Assembly (NCBI GenBank): GCA_020425915.1
Contig: JAGQQZ010000569.1
Location: forward strand, 1-9,136
From: Planctomycetota bacterium
GTDB lineage: Bacteria; Planctomycetota; UBA1135; UBA2386
Length of the DNA: 9,136 bases
Direction of reading: 5' to 3'
Below, in pieces: positions 1-7,199 of this stretch; the first letter of the stretch is position 1, and every line of letters starts with the position of its first letter. Made by a program: the position numbers and the translations under genes. The notes under the pieces are model-generated. The model saw nothing but the letters and a program-made list of their open reading frames with translations. It was not told where the DNA came from and made no database searches.

Positions 1-2
1 AG

Positions 3-779
3 TTCGACGCGGCGAGCGACGAATACGTCCGTCGGCGCGTGCTGCGCATCGTCGCCGGCGAAGAAGCGGACGGCAACCGCTCGCCGGGAGCGAACTCGCG
101 GCGCGGGCTGACGCTCGACACCGAGCGCGAACTCGCGACGCGGCGCGACGAAGACCACGGCAACAGCGGTCTCCAGTTCGCCGACCTGTTCCGTGACGTC
201 CTCGACGTGTACCTGATGGACAAGGACACGTTGCTGTATCGCTATATGCCGCCGTGGTTCGCGCGAGGCATGAGCGACATCGCCGGAACGATCTACCTGA
301 AGTCGGGCAAGATCCAGTTCCGCCCCTCCGACACGGAGCGAGACGATCTCCGGATGCTCGTCCGAAACGAGCGCGCGGCGAAACTGCGCGACCTGCTGCT
401 CGCGAACGGGGACGCGCTGACCGCGATCGAGTCCGGGACCGACGGCGAGCGACACCAGTTCACGAAGCTCGCACGGTTCTTCCTGTTCGGACCGGGCACG
501 CGACTGGAGCCGACCAAGGACTTCGTGCCGCGGTACATGCAGGCCGTCATCGCGGCAGCCGAGGCCATGCAAGGCGAGTGGGATCCGAAGGCGCTCGACG
601 AGATCCAGGGCATCGAGGACGCGGAGCTCGCGAGGAAGGCCGGCGAAGCTCGCGACAAGGAGTTCCGGAAGCGCCAGGCCGCGGTCGCCGAGGTTGCGTT
701 CTCGGCGGTTTGCGGTGGGTGGACCGAGAAGCAGTGGGAGCAGGTCGAGCGGGCGTTCCTCAAGTACGAGACCCGCTGA
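3..779 (+). CDS. Hypothetical protein, C-terminal part (5' end outside window)
   Basis: I do not recognise this protein. The frame is open from the first complete codon at position 3 (reading FDAASDEYVRRR) and has no stop before TGA at 777-779. The gene therefore probably begins upstream of the window, and the GTG at 39 is only a possible internal start. The visible 258 residues are charged and mostly helical in character. An aromatic patch (LLYRYMPPWFARGM) lies near the middle, and an Ala/Glu/Arg/Lys-rich stretch near the C-terminus could form a coiled coil. The end reads WTEKQWEQVERAFLKYETR. No membrane segment, signal peptide or catalytic motif is evident in the visible part. The stop lies only 5 nt before the ATG of the ABC binding-protein gene, so it may be co-transcribed with the transporter operon, but nothing in the protein suggests a role in transport. 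Third-position G/C bias supports real coding. Confidence 0.7.
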   Translation, partial: FDAASDEYVRRRVLRIVAGEEADGNRSPGANSRRGLTLDTERELATRRDEDHGNSGLQFADLFRDVLDVYLMDKDTLLYRYMPPWFARGMSDIAGTIYLKSGKIQFRPSDTERDDLRMLVRNERAAKLRDLLLANGDALTAIESGTDGERHQFTKLARFFLFGPGTRLEPTKDFVPRYMQAVIAAAEAMQGEWDPKALDEIQGIEDAELARKAGEARDKEFRKRQAAVAEVAFSAVCGGWTEKQWEQVERAFLKYETR

Positions 780-784
780 CGGGG

Positions 785-1783
785 ATGCGATCGAGCTTCT
801 GGGTCTGGTTGCTGCCGACGTTGCTGTGCCTCGGCATCATGTCGCTCGTCGCGACGGTCCGAGCGCGCAGCGGGCAGAGGTCACCGATCCCGCGCGCCGT
901 CGCGGTCGGTGCGAGTGCGTTCCCGCTGCGCATCGAGCGGGCGCACGCGCGCACGCAGACGCTCGCGCGGCGTCCGGAGCGCGTGTTCCTCGCCAACGCG
1001 ACCGTCGTCGACATCGCGAGCGAGTTGATCTCGGCAGATCGCGTCGTCGCGTTGCCCGAGCAGGCTCTGACATGGTCGCGCCTCGTCGACGTCGACGACG
1101 GTTTTCGAGCCAAGGCCCGTTTCCGCTCGGTGGATTCGGAGCAGGTGTTGGCGTTCGCGCCCGACCTGATCCTCTGCAGTTCGTTCAACCAGAAGTTCGC
1201 CGGCGATTGGGTCGAGGCGTCCGGCATCCCGATGGTCTCGTTGCCGCACCCACGGAGCATCGACGAGTTGCGTGAGATCATCCGCCTGCTCGGAACCGTA
1301 CTCGACGCCGAGACGTCGGCGGGGCTGCTCGACGACGAACTCGGTCGCCGCATCGATGCGATCGGTCGTGCGGGCGGTGCGCGCCGCGGCTTGGGGGTCC
1401 TCGTCTACAGCAACGTCGGCGCCGGCGGCTACACACCCGGGCGCGGCACGCTCGCCGACGACATGATCCGCACCCTCGGCATGCGCAACGTCGCCGCGGA
1501 TCTGGGCAAGCGAGACTATGAGGAGTGCACCTTCGAGGACATCATCGTCGGGGCTCCGGACTTCATCGTCGTGCCGGGCCGATATGGCGAACAAGAACTG
1601 TCGACGCGAGACCTGCTCCTGGACGAACCCGCGCTGGCCGAGGTGACCGCGGTCGCGCGCCGTCAGATCGTTCGGCTGCACCCGCGGCTGTTCTCCACCG
1701 GGTCCCACGAGATCGTCGAGGCGGCCGAGCAGATCGCCGCGTTCGTCGACGCCCGGATCGCCGAGGAGGCGCGCGCGAAGTGA
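785..1783 (+). CDS. Periplasmic substrate-binding protein of a BtuF/FepB-type ABC transporter
   Basis: The product is a 332-aa binding protein of the Peripla_BP_2 (COG0614) class, which captures iron-siderophore, heme or cobalamin-like ligands outside the inner membrane and delivers them to a FecCD permease. ATG 785 was chosen because it gives a hydrophobic N-terminus (about residues 5-26, FWVWLLPTLLCLGIMSLVAT) ending in VRA, a plausible export signal or membrane anchor; the open frame further upstream is a shadow of the preceding gene. Cys15 is not in a good lipobox, because Leu rather than Gly/Ala/Ser precedes it. Family signatures are SVDSEQVLAFAPDLIL (about 115-130), SSFNQKFAGDWVEASGIP after it, and GGYTPGRGTLADDMIRTLGMRNVAADLG (about 214-241), typical of the second lobe. 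The C-terminal part ends in a helix. The length fits the family. The permease gene starts within its stop codon. The substrate is not predictable from sequence alone. Confidence 0.9.
   Translation: MRSSFWVWLLPTLLCLGIMSLVATVRARSGQRSPIPRAVAVGASAFPLRIERAHARTQTLARRPERVFLANATVVDIASELISADRVVALPEQALTWSRLVDVDDGFRAKARFRSVDSEQVLAFAPDLILCSSFNQKFAGDWVEASGIPMVSLPHPRSIDELREIIRLLGTVLDAETSAGLLDDELGRRIDAIGRAGGARRGLGVLVYSNVGAGGYTPGRGTLADDMIRTLGMRNVAADLGKRDYEECTFEDIIVGAPDFIVVPGRYGEQELSTRDLLLDEPALAEVTAVARRQIVRLHPRLFSTGSHEIVEAAEQIAAFVDARIAEEARAK
1763..1769 (+). promoter_or_regulatory. Ribosome binding site for the permease gene
   Basis: GAGGAGG lies within the 3' end of the binding-protein gene, 10 nt before the GTG at 1780. 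It is a near-consensus Shine-Dalgarno sequence and supports the GTG start, which overlaps the upstream stop as GTGA. Confidence 0.7.
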
Positions 1784-2841
1784 GGCCACGCGAACTGGTG
1801 ATCGGCGTCGGTCTCTGCGCGGCCTGGATCGTTCTCTCGATCCTCGAACTGCGCGTCGGGCCGGGCGGCGCGTTCCCGGCCGACGACTTGGCGCGGGGCG
1901 TCGGCGCGGCCTTCCGCCTCGCCGATCCGCTCGAGGGTAGCCGGCAGACGATCGTCGAGTTCCGGCTCTGGCGGGCGCTCGCGGCCGGGTTCGTCGGCGG
2001 AGCCCTCTCGTTGAGCGGGATGATGTTGCAGGGGCTGTTCCGCAACAGCCTCGCCGCCCCGTCGGTGATCGGGGTCACGGCCGGCGCGTCGCTCGGCGCG
2101 GCGATCGCGATCCTGATGTTCAGTGGCTACCTGCCGACCTGGGCGCTGTTGACCGACCGGAGCGTGCAGCCGTTCGTGCTGAGCGGTGCCGCGTTCCTCG
2201 GAGCGCTCGGGACGGCGGCGTTGGTGACCGGTGTCGCGCAGCTCGGCGGACGTGTGTCGGTCCCGACGTTGCTGCTGGCCGGCATCGCCGTGACGACGAG
2301 CGTCAGCGGCATCCTCGGCGCGATCCAGTCGACCGTGTTCCACGACTTCGACGTCGTGCGCGCGCTCGGCGCGTTCACGTTCGGCTCGCTCGACGATCGC
2401 AACGGCATGCACGTCAGCATGGTCGTGAGTGGCCTCGTCCTCGCGATGGCGACGATCCCGTTCGTCGCCACCGAACTGGACCTAATGGCGGGCGGCGAGT
2501 CGGATGCACGTTCGCTCGGTGTCGACGTCGGCCGGACCAAGGTGCTCGTGCTCGGCGCAGCGGTGATGTCCGCCGCCTGCGCGGTCGCCGCGGCCGGTCA
2601 GATCGCGTTCCTGGGGCTGATCGTGCCGCACCTCGTGCGACTCGTGGTCGGTGGCGCGCATCGTGTCCTGCTGCCGATGTCGGTCCTCGGCGGTGCGGTG
2701 TTCTTGCTCGCCACCGACTATGCCCAGCGCGCGTACTTCGGCGACCTCGGCCTGCAGCCCGGAGTCGTGATGTCGCTGCTCGGTGGCCCGTTCTTCCTGT
2801 CGCTGCTGCTACGGCATCGGAGGACCGCGATCGCATGGTGA
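1780..2841 (+). CDS. FecCD-family ABC transporter permease (BtuC-like)
   Basis: The product is a 353-aa polytopic inner-membrane permease that forms the translocation channel for the ligand delivered by the upstream binding protein. GTG 1780 was chosen because it overlaps the preceding stop as GTGA, is preceded by a good GAGGAGG, and starts just before the first hydrophobic segment (LVIGVGLCAAWIVLSIL, about 6-22). The frame is open further upstream, but that stretch is Arg-rich shadow. Hallmarks of the BtuC/FecCD family are GALSLSGMMLQGLFRNSLAAP (about 74-94) followed by VIGVTAGASLGA. The cytoplasmic coupling-helix region ESDARSLGVDVG (about 240-251) contacts the ATPase. GQIAFLGLIVPHLVR (about 273-287) is followed by a HRVLLP segment. 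Several long hydrophobic stretches agree with the 8-10 membrane helices usual for the family. A single permease gene implies a homodimer. It overlaps the ATPase gene by 7 nt, implying coupled translation. Confidence 0.95.
   Translation: MRPRELVIGVGLCAAWIVLSILELRVGPGGAFPADDLARGVGAAFRLADPLEGSRQTIVEFRLWRALAAGFVGGALSLSGMMLQGLFRNSLAAPSVIGVTAGASLGAAIAILMFSGYLPTWALLTDRSVQPFVLSGAAFLGALGTAALVTGVAQLGGRVSVPTLLLAGIAVTTSVSGILGAIQSTVFHDFDVVRALGAFTFGSLDDRNGMHVSMVVSGLVLAMATIPFVATELDLMAGGESDARSLGVDVGRTKVLVLGAAVMSAACAVAAAGQIAFLGLIVPHLVRLVVGGAHRVLLPMSVLGGAVFLLATDYAQRAYFGDLGLQPGVVMSLLGGPFFLSLLLRHRRTAIAW
2819..2823 (+). promoter_or_regulatory. Ribosome binding site for the ATPase gene
   Basis: GGAGG lies inside the end of the permease gene, 11 nt before ATG 2835. 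It supports that start and its 7-nt overlap with the permease reading frame. The spacing is slightly long; the in-frame GTG at 2838 is a less likely start. Confidence 0.55.
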
Positions 2842-3620
2842 CCCTGGTCGAAGCGGTCGCGGTCGGATTCGAGTACGCGGGCGGTGTCCGCGCACTCCGC
2901 TCAGTGGACTTCCGGGTCGGCGCCGGCGAATGCGTGGCGGTCATCGGGCCGAACGGCTCGGGCAAGTCGACGCTCGTGCATCTGCTCGCGGGGCTCCTCG
3001 CGCCGACGATCGGCGAAGTGCGGATGGGTGGGGATCGGGTCGAGTCCTTGTCCAGTCGCGAGCGCGCGCGGCGTGCGGCCATCGTCCCGCAGGGTCTGCC
3101 GCGCATCCCGACGCTCCGGGTCCGCGACTTCGTGCTCGGCGGGCGCTACGCGCACCTCGGGCTCTGGCGGACGGCGAGCCGTCGCGACCATGAGATCGTC
3201 GACGAAGCGCTCGCGAGCGTGGATTCGCAGGACTGTCAGGATCGGCTGCTGGTCGAGATGTCCGGCGGTCAGCGTCAGCGGGTTCTGATCGCGCGAGCGC
3301 TGGCGCAGGCAGCGGATCTCGTGCTGTTCGACGAGCCGACGTCGTCGCTCGATCCCGAGCATCAACTCCATGTCATGGAACTGATCCGCGGGCTCGTCGA
3401 TCGGGGGAGGGGTGTCGCGGTCGTGACCCACGACTTCAATCTGGCCTCGCAGTTCGCCGATCGCGTCGTGCTCCTGGCGGACGGAACCGTCGTTGCCGAC
3501 GGGCCCGTGGGGGACGTGCTGTGCGAAGGCGTGCTGACCGAGGTCTACGGTGGGCGCCTCTGGTTCGGCCACTTTCCGGGGCACCCGGAGCGACCGCTCG
3601 TGGTGCCCGATCGCGGCTGA
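2835..3620 (+). CDS. ABC transporter ATP-binding protein (BtuD/FecE-like)
   Basis: The product is a 261-aa cytoplasmic ATPase that powers the importer, acting as a dimer beneath the FecCD permease. All nucleotide-binding motifs are intact: Walker A GPNGSGKST (38-46), Q-loop glutamine Q86 in IVPQG, signature MSGGQRQR (142-149, Met replacing the usual Leu of LSGGQ), Walker B LVLFDE with catalytic Glu167, D-loop SSLD (170-173) and switch His199 in VTHDFN. The C-terminal part (VVLLADGTVVADGPVGDVL, then TEVYG) is typical of the iron-siderophore/cobalamin importer ATPases. The length is normal for the family. ATG 2835 overlaps the permease stop (TGA 2839-2841). This is the last gene of the transporter operon; the next gene on the strand starts 43 nt later. 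The protein looks fully functional. Confidence 0.96.
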   Translation: MVTLVEAVAVGFEYAGGVRALRSVDFRVGAGECVAVIGPNGSGKSTLVHLLAGLLAPTIGEVRMGGDRVESLSSRERARRAAIVPQGLPRIPTLRVRDFVLGGRYAHLGLWRTASRRDHEIVDEALASVDSQDCQDRLLVEMSGGQRQRVLIARALAQAADLVLFDEPTSSLDPEHQLHVMELIRGLVDRGRGVAVVTHDFNLASQFADRVVLLADGTVVADGPVGDVLCEGVLTEVYGGRLWFGHFPGHPERPLVVPDRG

Positions 3621-3636
3621 GCGGGTATCGCGATCG
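3608..3636 (+). terminator. Possible weak hairpin at the end of the ABC operon
   Basis: CGATCGCG (3608-3615) and CGCGATCG (3629-3636) form a perfect 8-bp inverted repeat around a 13-nt loop, spanning the ATPase stop codon. No T-tract follows, so it is not a classic intrinsic terminator. It could equally be chance, because GATCGCG-type words are frequent in this DNA. Confidence 0.2.
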
Positions 3637-3663
3637 CGTGCGACCGCGCAGAATGGGGGGCTC

Positions 3664-4857
3664 ATGCGCCTCTCGTCGATCTCTCTCGCCGTCCTCGCGA
3701 CGGTCGGGCTCCGGGCCCAGACGCCGTTCCCGCTGACGATCAGCGACGCGACGGGCTCGACGACCGTCGCGTTCCACCAGGGCGCGCTCGAGACGTCGCC
3801 GACGTCCGGGTTCGTGGCGCGGGCGGACTTCGGCGCGACCGCGGCGGCAGCGTGTGATGGTGACGTGTTGTTCACGCACGCCTGCTTCTGGCGTGTCGTC
3901 GGTGACGCGCGCCTGCAGCAGTTCTACGACGCTGGCAACGCCGGCGATCAGGGTGGCGTCACGAGCACGACGATGCCGGATCGGTTCTCGGTCCGGTGGC
4001 CCGACGCCGCGAACGCCGGCGTGCTCGACGCGACCTGGGACGCCGAGGTGGCGGCGTTCGGTGAGGACTGCGGCCAGGTCGAGCACACGTGGAGCCTGAC
4101 CAACACGAGCGCCCTGCCGATCGTGCTCGAGTTCTACGCCTACGCCGACGTGGACTTCGCGGTGAACTTCTTCAACGAGACGTCACCGAACTCGGCGAGC
4201 GACCGGCACATCGTGCAGCTGCCCAGCAGCGTCTCGGTGCTGTGCCCGGGATTCGCCGAATTCCGCGGCGTGAACCCGACGAGCTGGGAAGTGGCTCAGT
4301 GGCCGTCGCTCGAGACCAATCTGACCAGCGGTGCGTTCGTGCCGCTCGCCGACGCGGGTCTGCCATTGGGTATCCCGAACGGCGCCGACTACAGCGGTGT
4401 GTTCGGCTGGAGCTTCTCGCTCGCGCCCGGCGCGACCGCACAGGCGGTCTACTACCTGGGGCACAACGTCGTCCAGTGCGACGCACAGGCGACGGTCACG
4501 CACTACGGCACGGCCCATGGCGTCACGTCGCTGACGACCGCGGACCTGCCGACGATCGGTTGCCCGCTGCGCTTCGACCTCACGGGCCCCGCCAACGCGA
4601 TGGCCGGCCTCCTCGTGGGTTCGCAGACGTCGGGTGCGCTGCCCGGGTGCCCGCAGAGCATCCTCGTCAACCCGTTCGGCACCGTCGGCGTGACGCTCGA
4701 CCCCGCCGGCCTCGGCATCATCGACCTCCCGCCGACGCGCTCGCCAGTGTTCTGTGGGCTGTCGTTCGCGTTCCAGTTGCTCGCGTTGAGCGCGGGCGAA
4801 CCGTGCTTCCCGTTCCAGAACAGCGACGGGGTGCAGTTGACGTTCGGCAATCCGTGA
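3664..4857 (+). CDS. Secreted protein of unknown function, planctomycete type
   Basis: The product is a 397-residue exported protein whose function I cannot name. ATG 3664 gives a clear signal peptide (MRLSSISLAVLATVGLRA, cleavage probably after LRA before QTPFPL). A run of six G at 3655-3660 sits only 3 nt before it, a weak ribosome-binding match. The mature part is rich in Thr, Ser, Gly and aromatic residues with few Lys, as expected for an extracellular beta-sandwich protein. Segments such as HTWSLTNTSALPIVLEFYAYAD and WSFSLAPGATAQAVYYLGHN resemble beta domains with an 'LTNTS' and an 'LAPGAT' strand. A C-terminal segment from about residue 300 to 397 contains Cys300, Cys329, Cys364 and Cys381, which could form two disulfides, and ends in LTFGNP. 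Five other Cys lie earlier (64, 74, 136, 194, 272). It follows the ABC operon by 43 nt but need not share its role. No enzyme motif is visible. Confidence 0.85.
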   Translation: MRLSSISLAVLATVGLRAQTPFPLTISDATGSTTVAFHQGALETSPTSGFVARADFGATAAAACDGDVLFTHACFWRVVGDARLQQFYDAGNAGDQGGVTSTTMPDRFSVRWPDAANAGVLDATWDAEVAAFGEDCGQVEHTWSLTNTSALPIVLEFYAYADVDFAVNFFNETSPNSASDRHIVQLPSSVSVLCPGFAEFRGVNPTSWEVAQWPSLETNLTSGAFVPLADAGLPLGIPNGADYSGVFGWSFSLAPGATAQAVYYLGHNVVQCDAQATVTHYGTAHGVTSLTTADLPTIGCPLRFDLTGPANAMAGLLVGSQTSGALPGCPQSILVNPFGTVGVTLDPAGLGIIDLPPTRSPVFCGLSFAFQLLALSAGEPCFPFQNSDGVQLTFGNP

Positions 4858-4871
4858 CGGCTCCCGCCGTC
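4856..4871. terminator. Possible bidirectional terminator hairpin between convergent genes
   Basis: GACGGC (4856-4861), a TCCC loop and GCCGTC (4866-4871) form a perfect 6-bp GC-rich stem. It starts in the stop codon of the secreted-protein gene and ends 4 nt before the last base of the convergent DUF1611 gene. Placement suits termination from both sides, but neither side has a T-tract and the stem is short. Confidence 0.35.
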
Positions 4872-4875
4872 GGAT

Positions 4876-5883
4876 TCAGCGCGTGAGGAGCCCGTCGACG
4901 ATCGGGCCGACGCCGTGACGCAAGGGATCGACGCAGGGTAGCCCGGTCGTGCGCGCGAGGGTTGCGATGCAGGTCTCCGCCTCCGACGCCGGGAGAGCGC
5001 GCGTGTTGATCGCGACGGCGACGACACGTGCGCGCGGTTCGGTCAGCCGCGCGGCGCGTTCGTTGGCCTCGATACACTCGGGCACCGAGGGTAGGCCGCG
5101 CCCCGGTGCGCCGCGCATCTCGGTCCGCGTCGGCTCGTGGCACATGACCAGCGCTTCGGCCTGGGAGCCGTGTAGCAGTCCGAGCGACACGCCGGCGTAG
5201 GCCGGGTGGAACAGGGAGCCCTGGCCTTCGATCACGTCCCAGTGGTCCGGGTCGTTCGCGGGGGCCAGGCGCTCGGCGGCGCCCGAGATGAAGTCGGCGA
5301 CGACGGCATCGATCGGGATGCCCTCGCCGGCGATGAAGATCCCGGTCTGGCCGGTCGCACGGAAATCGGCGCGGACACCGCGCTCGCGCAGTTCGCGCTC
5401 GATCGCGAGCGCGGTGAACATCTTGCCGACCGAGCAATCGGTCCCCACCGTCAGCAGGCGACGACCCGGACGGGGTGCGCCGCGTCCGACGTCCAGATCC
5501 GAGGGCGGCACGCGCACCTCATGGAGCGTTCGGCCCAGCCGCGACGCCTCGTCGCGCAACTCGGGGATCGACGCGAGGTGAGTGTGCAGACCGCTCGCGA
5601 GGTCGAGGCCGGCACGGAGTGCGTCGTGCAGTGCTCGCGTCCAACTCGGGTGGATCACGCCGCCGGCATTGGCGACGCCCACGACGAGCGTTTTCGCGCC
5701 GGCCGCCACGGCCTCGGTCGGGGTCATCCGCGGCAGTCCGGTCGTCGCGCCACAACCGTCGAGCGCGAACTCGCCGACGCAGGAATCCGGTCGCCAGTGC
5801 GCGACGCCGGTCGCGGTCTTGGCGACTGCGTCGTCGGCGGCGTCGCCGAGGAACAACAGGTAGGGGGGCTCGATGCGGGGCAC
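4876..5883 (-). CDS. DUF1611 family P-loop protein, DgcN-like
   Basis: The product is a 335-aa protein of the DUF1611 family: an N-terminal Rossmann-like domain followed by a P-loop NTPase-like domain. Members studied in D-glutamate utilisation are called DgcN and described as N-acetyltransferases, so a role in D-amino-acid metabolism is possible but not shown here. GTG 5883 was chosen because it starts just before the conserved YLLFLGDAAD strand and lies 10 nt after the upstream MFS stop; a longer frame upstream is Arg-rich shadow. No clear Shine-Dalgarno precedes it. Family features are GCGATTGLPRMTPTEAVAAG (about 43-62), NAGGVIHPSW (72-81), GLHTHLASIPEL (98-109), the Walker A-like GTDCSVGKM (147-155), then FRATGQTGIFIAGEGIP, VVADFISGAAE and the EGQGSLFHPAYAGVSL and ALVMCHEPTR segments. 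All conserved blocks appear intact. The usual partner, an enolase-superfamily DgcA-type gene, is not in the window. Confidence 0.87.
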   Translation of the reverse strand: MPRIEPPYLLFLGDAADDAVAKTATGVAHWRPDSCVGEFALDGCGATTGLPRMTPTEAVAAGAKTLVVGVANAGGVIHPSWTRALHDALRAGLDLASGLHTHLASIPELRDEASRLGRTLHEVRVPPSDLDVGRGAPRPGRRLLTVGTDCSVGKMFTALAIERELRERGVRADFRATGQTGIFIAGEGIPIDAVVADFISGAAERLAPANDPDHWDVIEGQGSLFHPAYAGVSLGLLHGSQAEALVMCHEPTRTEMRGAPGRGLPSVPECIEANERAARLTEPRARVVAVAINTRALPASEAETCIATLARTTGLPCVDPLRHGVGPIVDGLLTR

Positions 5884-5893
5884 GCCGAGCAGG

Positions 5894-7099
5894 TTAGAGG
5901 TCGTGTCGTCGCGCCGCCAGACCGACGGCCAACGCGAGGATCGCCGCGACCACGCCCGCGATCGTCCACAGCGCGGTCGGTCCCAGTTCGCCGTAGATCC
6001 AGACCGCCGTCGCCGGGGCGATGCCGTGCGCGAGCGAGTAGCTGAGGGTGTAGACGCCCATGTAGCGCCCACGGTTCGCGCGCCCTGCGCGGCTCGCGAC
6101 GAACGCGCCGGTCAGCGGGGACTCCATCATCTCGGCCACGGTCCAGAGCGTGACGCTGAACACTGCGAACGGCCAGCCGACGCCGAGCAACAGCACGAAG
6201 CAACTGGCCGAGACGAGCCAGCCCGAACCCGCGATCCAAGGCAAGCGCTTCCGGTCGCCGAGGCTCTGCACGAGGATCATCTCGAACAGCACGATCAGCA
6301 GCGGGTTCAGCGCGAAGACCCGGCCGATCTCCTCCTCGCTCATCCCGAACTCCTCGTCGAGGAACAGCGTGCCGGCCGTGAACCACTGCACGACGATGAA
6401 CGCCAGCATGCCGGTGTTGAAGACGAGCAACAGGAACAGCCGGTCGCGCCACGGCGAACGCGTGTCGTTCTCGGGCGCGACGTCTTCCTCGACGGGCGCG
6501 ACGACGCGACCGCGCAGCAGGATCGAGACGAGCACCGCGGTCAGGAGGCACACCCCGCCCTCGACCCAGAACACGAGCCGGTAATCGATCTCGGCCAGTT
6601 CCCCGCCGATCAGCGGTCCGAGGCCGCAGCCGAGGTTGATCGGCAGGCGGAAGAACGCGAACGCCTGAGCCCGCCGCGCCGGCGGGCACGTCGACACGAG
6701 CAGCGTCGACGCGGCCGGCCGGAACGCGGTTCCGGCGACGCCGACCAGCGCCATCAGCAGGAACAGCGGGGGCAGGTCGGGGGCCAGCGGCAGCGCGATC
6801 AGCGCGGCGCCATTGATCGCGAGCGCCGCCCCCTGCACGGTCACCGCGCTCATCCGATCGCACAACCAGCCGCCGAAGTACGCGCCCACCGCGTTGCCGA
6901 TCCCGTAGCACAGCAGCAGCGATCCGATCACGGCTTCGTCGAAGCCGAGCACCTTCTTGAAGTACAGCGTCTGGAACAGCAGCACCATCTGTCCCATCCG
7001 GTGCACGAGCGTGATGGCCGCGAGCAGCCAGGTCGCGCGTGGGAAACCCGACAGGGCTTCGCGGTAGAGCCGCACGTAGGTCCCGAACAAGCGCGTCAC
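5894..7099 (-). CDS. Major facilitator superfamily transporter
   Basis: The product is a 401-aa inner-membrane transporter of the MFS_1 type, resembling MdtH-like drug/proton antiporters, with about 12 hydrophobic segments in two halves. GTG 7099 was chosen because the first membrane segment (WLLAAITLVHRMGQMVLLF, about 24-42) follows a short basic N-terminus; the open frame further upstream crosses the divergent gene and is hydrophilic shadow. No convincing Shine-Dalgarno precedes it. The motif-A region reads GGWLCDRM (76-83) between helices 2 and 3. TAFRPAASTLLVSTCPPARRAQAFAFFRLPINLGCGLGPLIGG (about 124-166) matches the helix 4-5 region of this family. A charged linker (about 197-220, APVEEDVAPENDTRS) separates the halves, and RGRYMGVYTLSYSLAHGIAP (343-362) lies in the second half. 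It is the first gene of a two-gene unit with the DUF1611 gene, which suggests it moves that enzyme's substrate or product. The substrate is unknown. Confidence 0.92.
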   Translation of the reverse strand: MTRLFGTYVRLYREALSGFPRATWLLAAITLVHRMGQMVLLFQTLYFKKVLGFDEAVIGSLLLCYGIGNAVGAYFGGWLCDRMSAVTVQGAALAINGAALIALPLAPDLPPLFLLMALVGVAGTAFRPAASTLLVSTCPPARRAQAFAFFRLPINLGCGLGPLIGGELAEIDYRLVFWVEGGVCLLTAVLVSILLRGRVVAPVEEDVAPENDTRSPWRDRLFLLLVFNTGMLAFIVVQWFTAGTLFLDEEFGMSEEEIGRVFALNPLLIVLFEMILVQSLGDRKRLPWIAGSGWLVSASCFVLLLGVGWPFAVFSVTLWTVAEMMESPLTGAFVASRAGRANRGRYMGVYTLSYSLAHGIAPATAVWIYGELGPTALWTIAGVVAAILALAVGLAARRHDL

Positions 7100-7164
7100 G
7101 AGTCGACGGAGGATAGCGTCTCGCCGGGTGATCGCTTGCGTCGAATCGCCGCGCCCGCCACGAT

Positions 7165-7176
7165 GGGGCGCGCCCC
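7165..7176. promoter_or_regulatory. Perfect 12-bp palindrome in a divergent intergenic region
   Basis: GGGGCGCGCCCC is its own reverse complement and lies between the divergent MFS gene (starts 7099) and the small hypothetical (starts 7200). An alternative pairing, CGCGCCC (7150-7156) with GGGCGCG (7166-7172), overlaps it. It could be an operator for either gene, or a consequence of the high GC. I could not pick out convincing -35/-10 boxes in 7100-7199. Confidence 0.25.
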
Positions 7177-7199
7177 GCGGGTCAGCGCGGCCAGGCGAA

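Noticed and set aside
254..784. Upstream extension of the binding-protein frame to 254.
   Set aside because: The extra residues are Arg-rich and overlap the coding frame of the preceding gene; ATG 785 starts at the hydrophobic signal.
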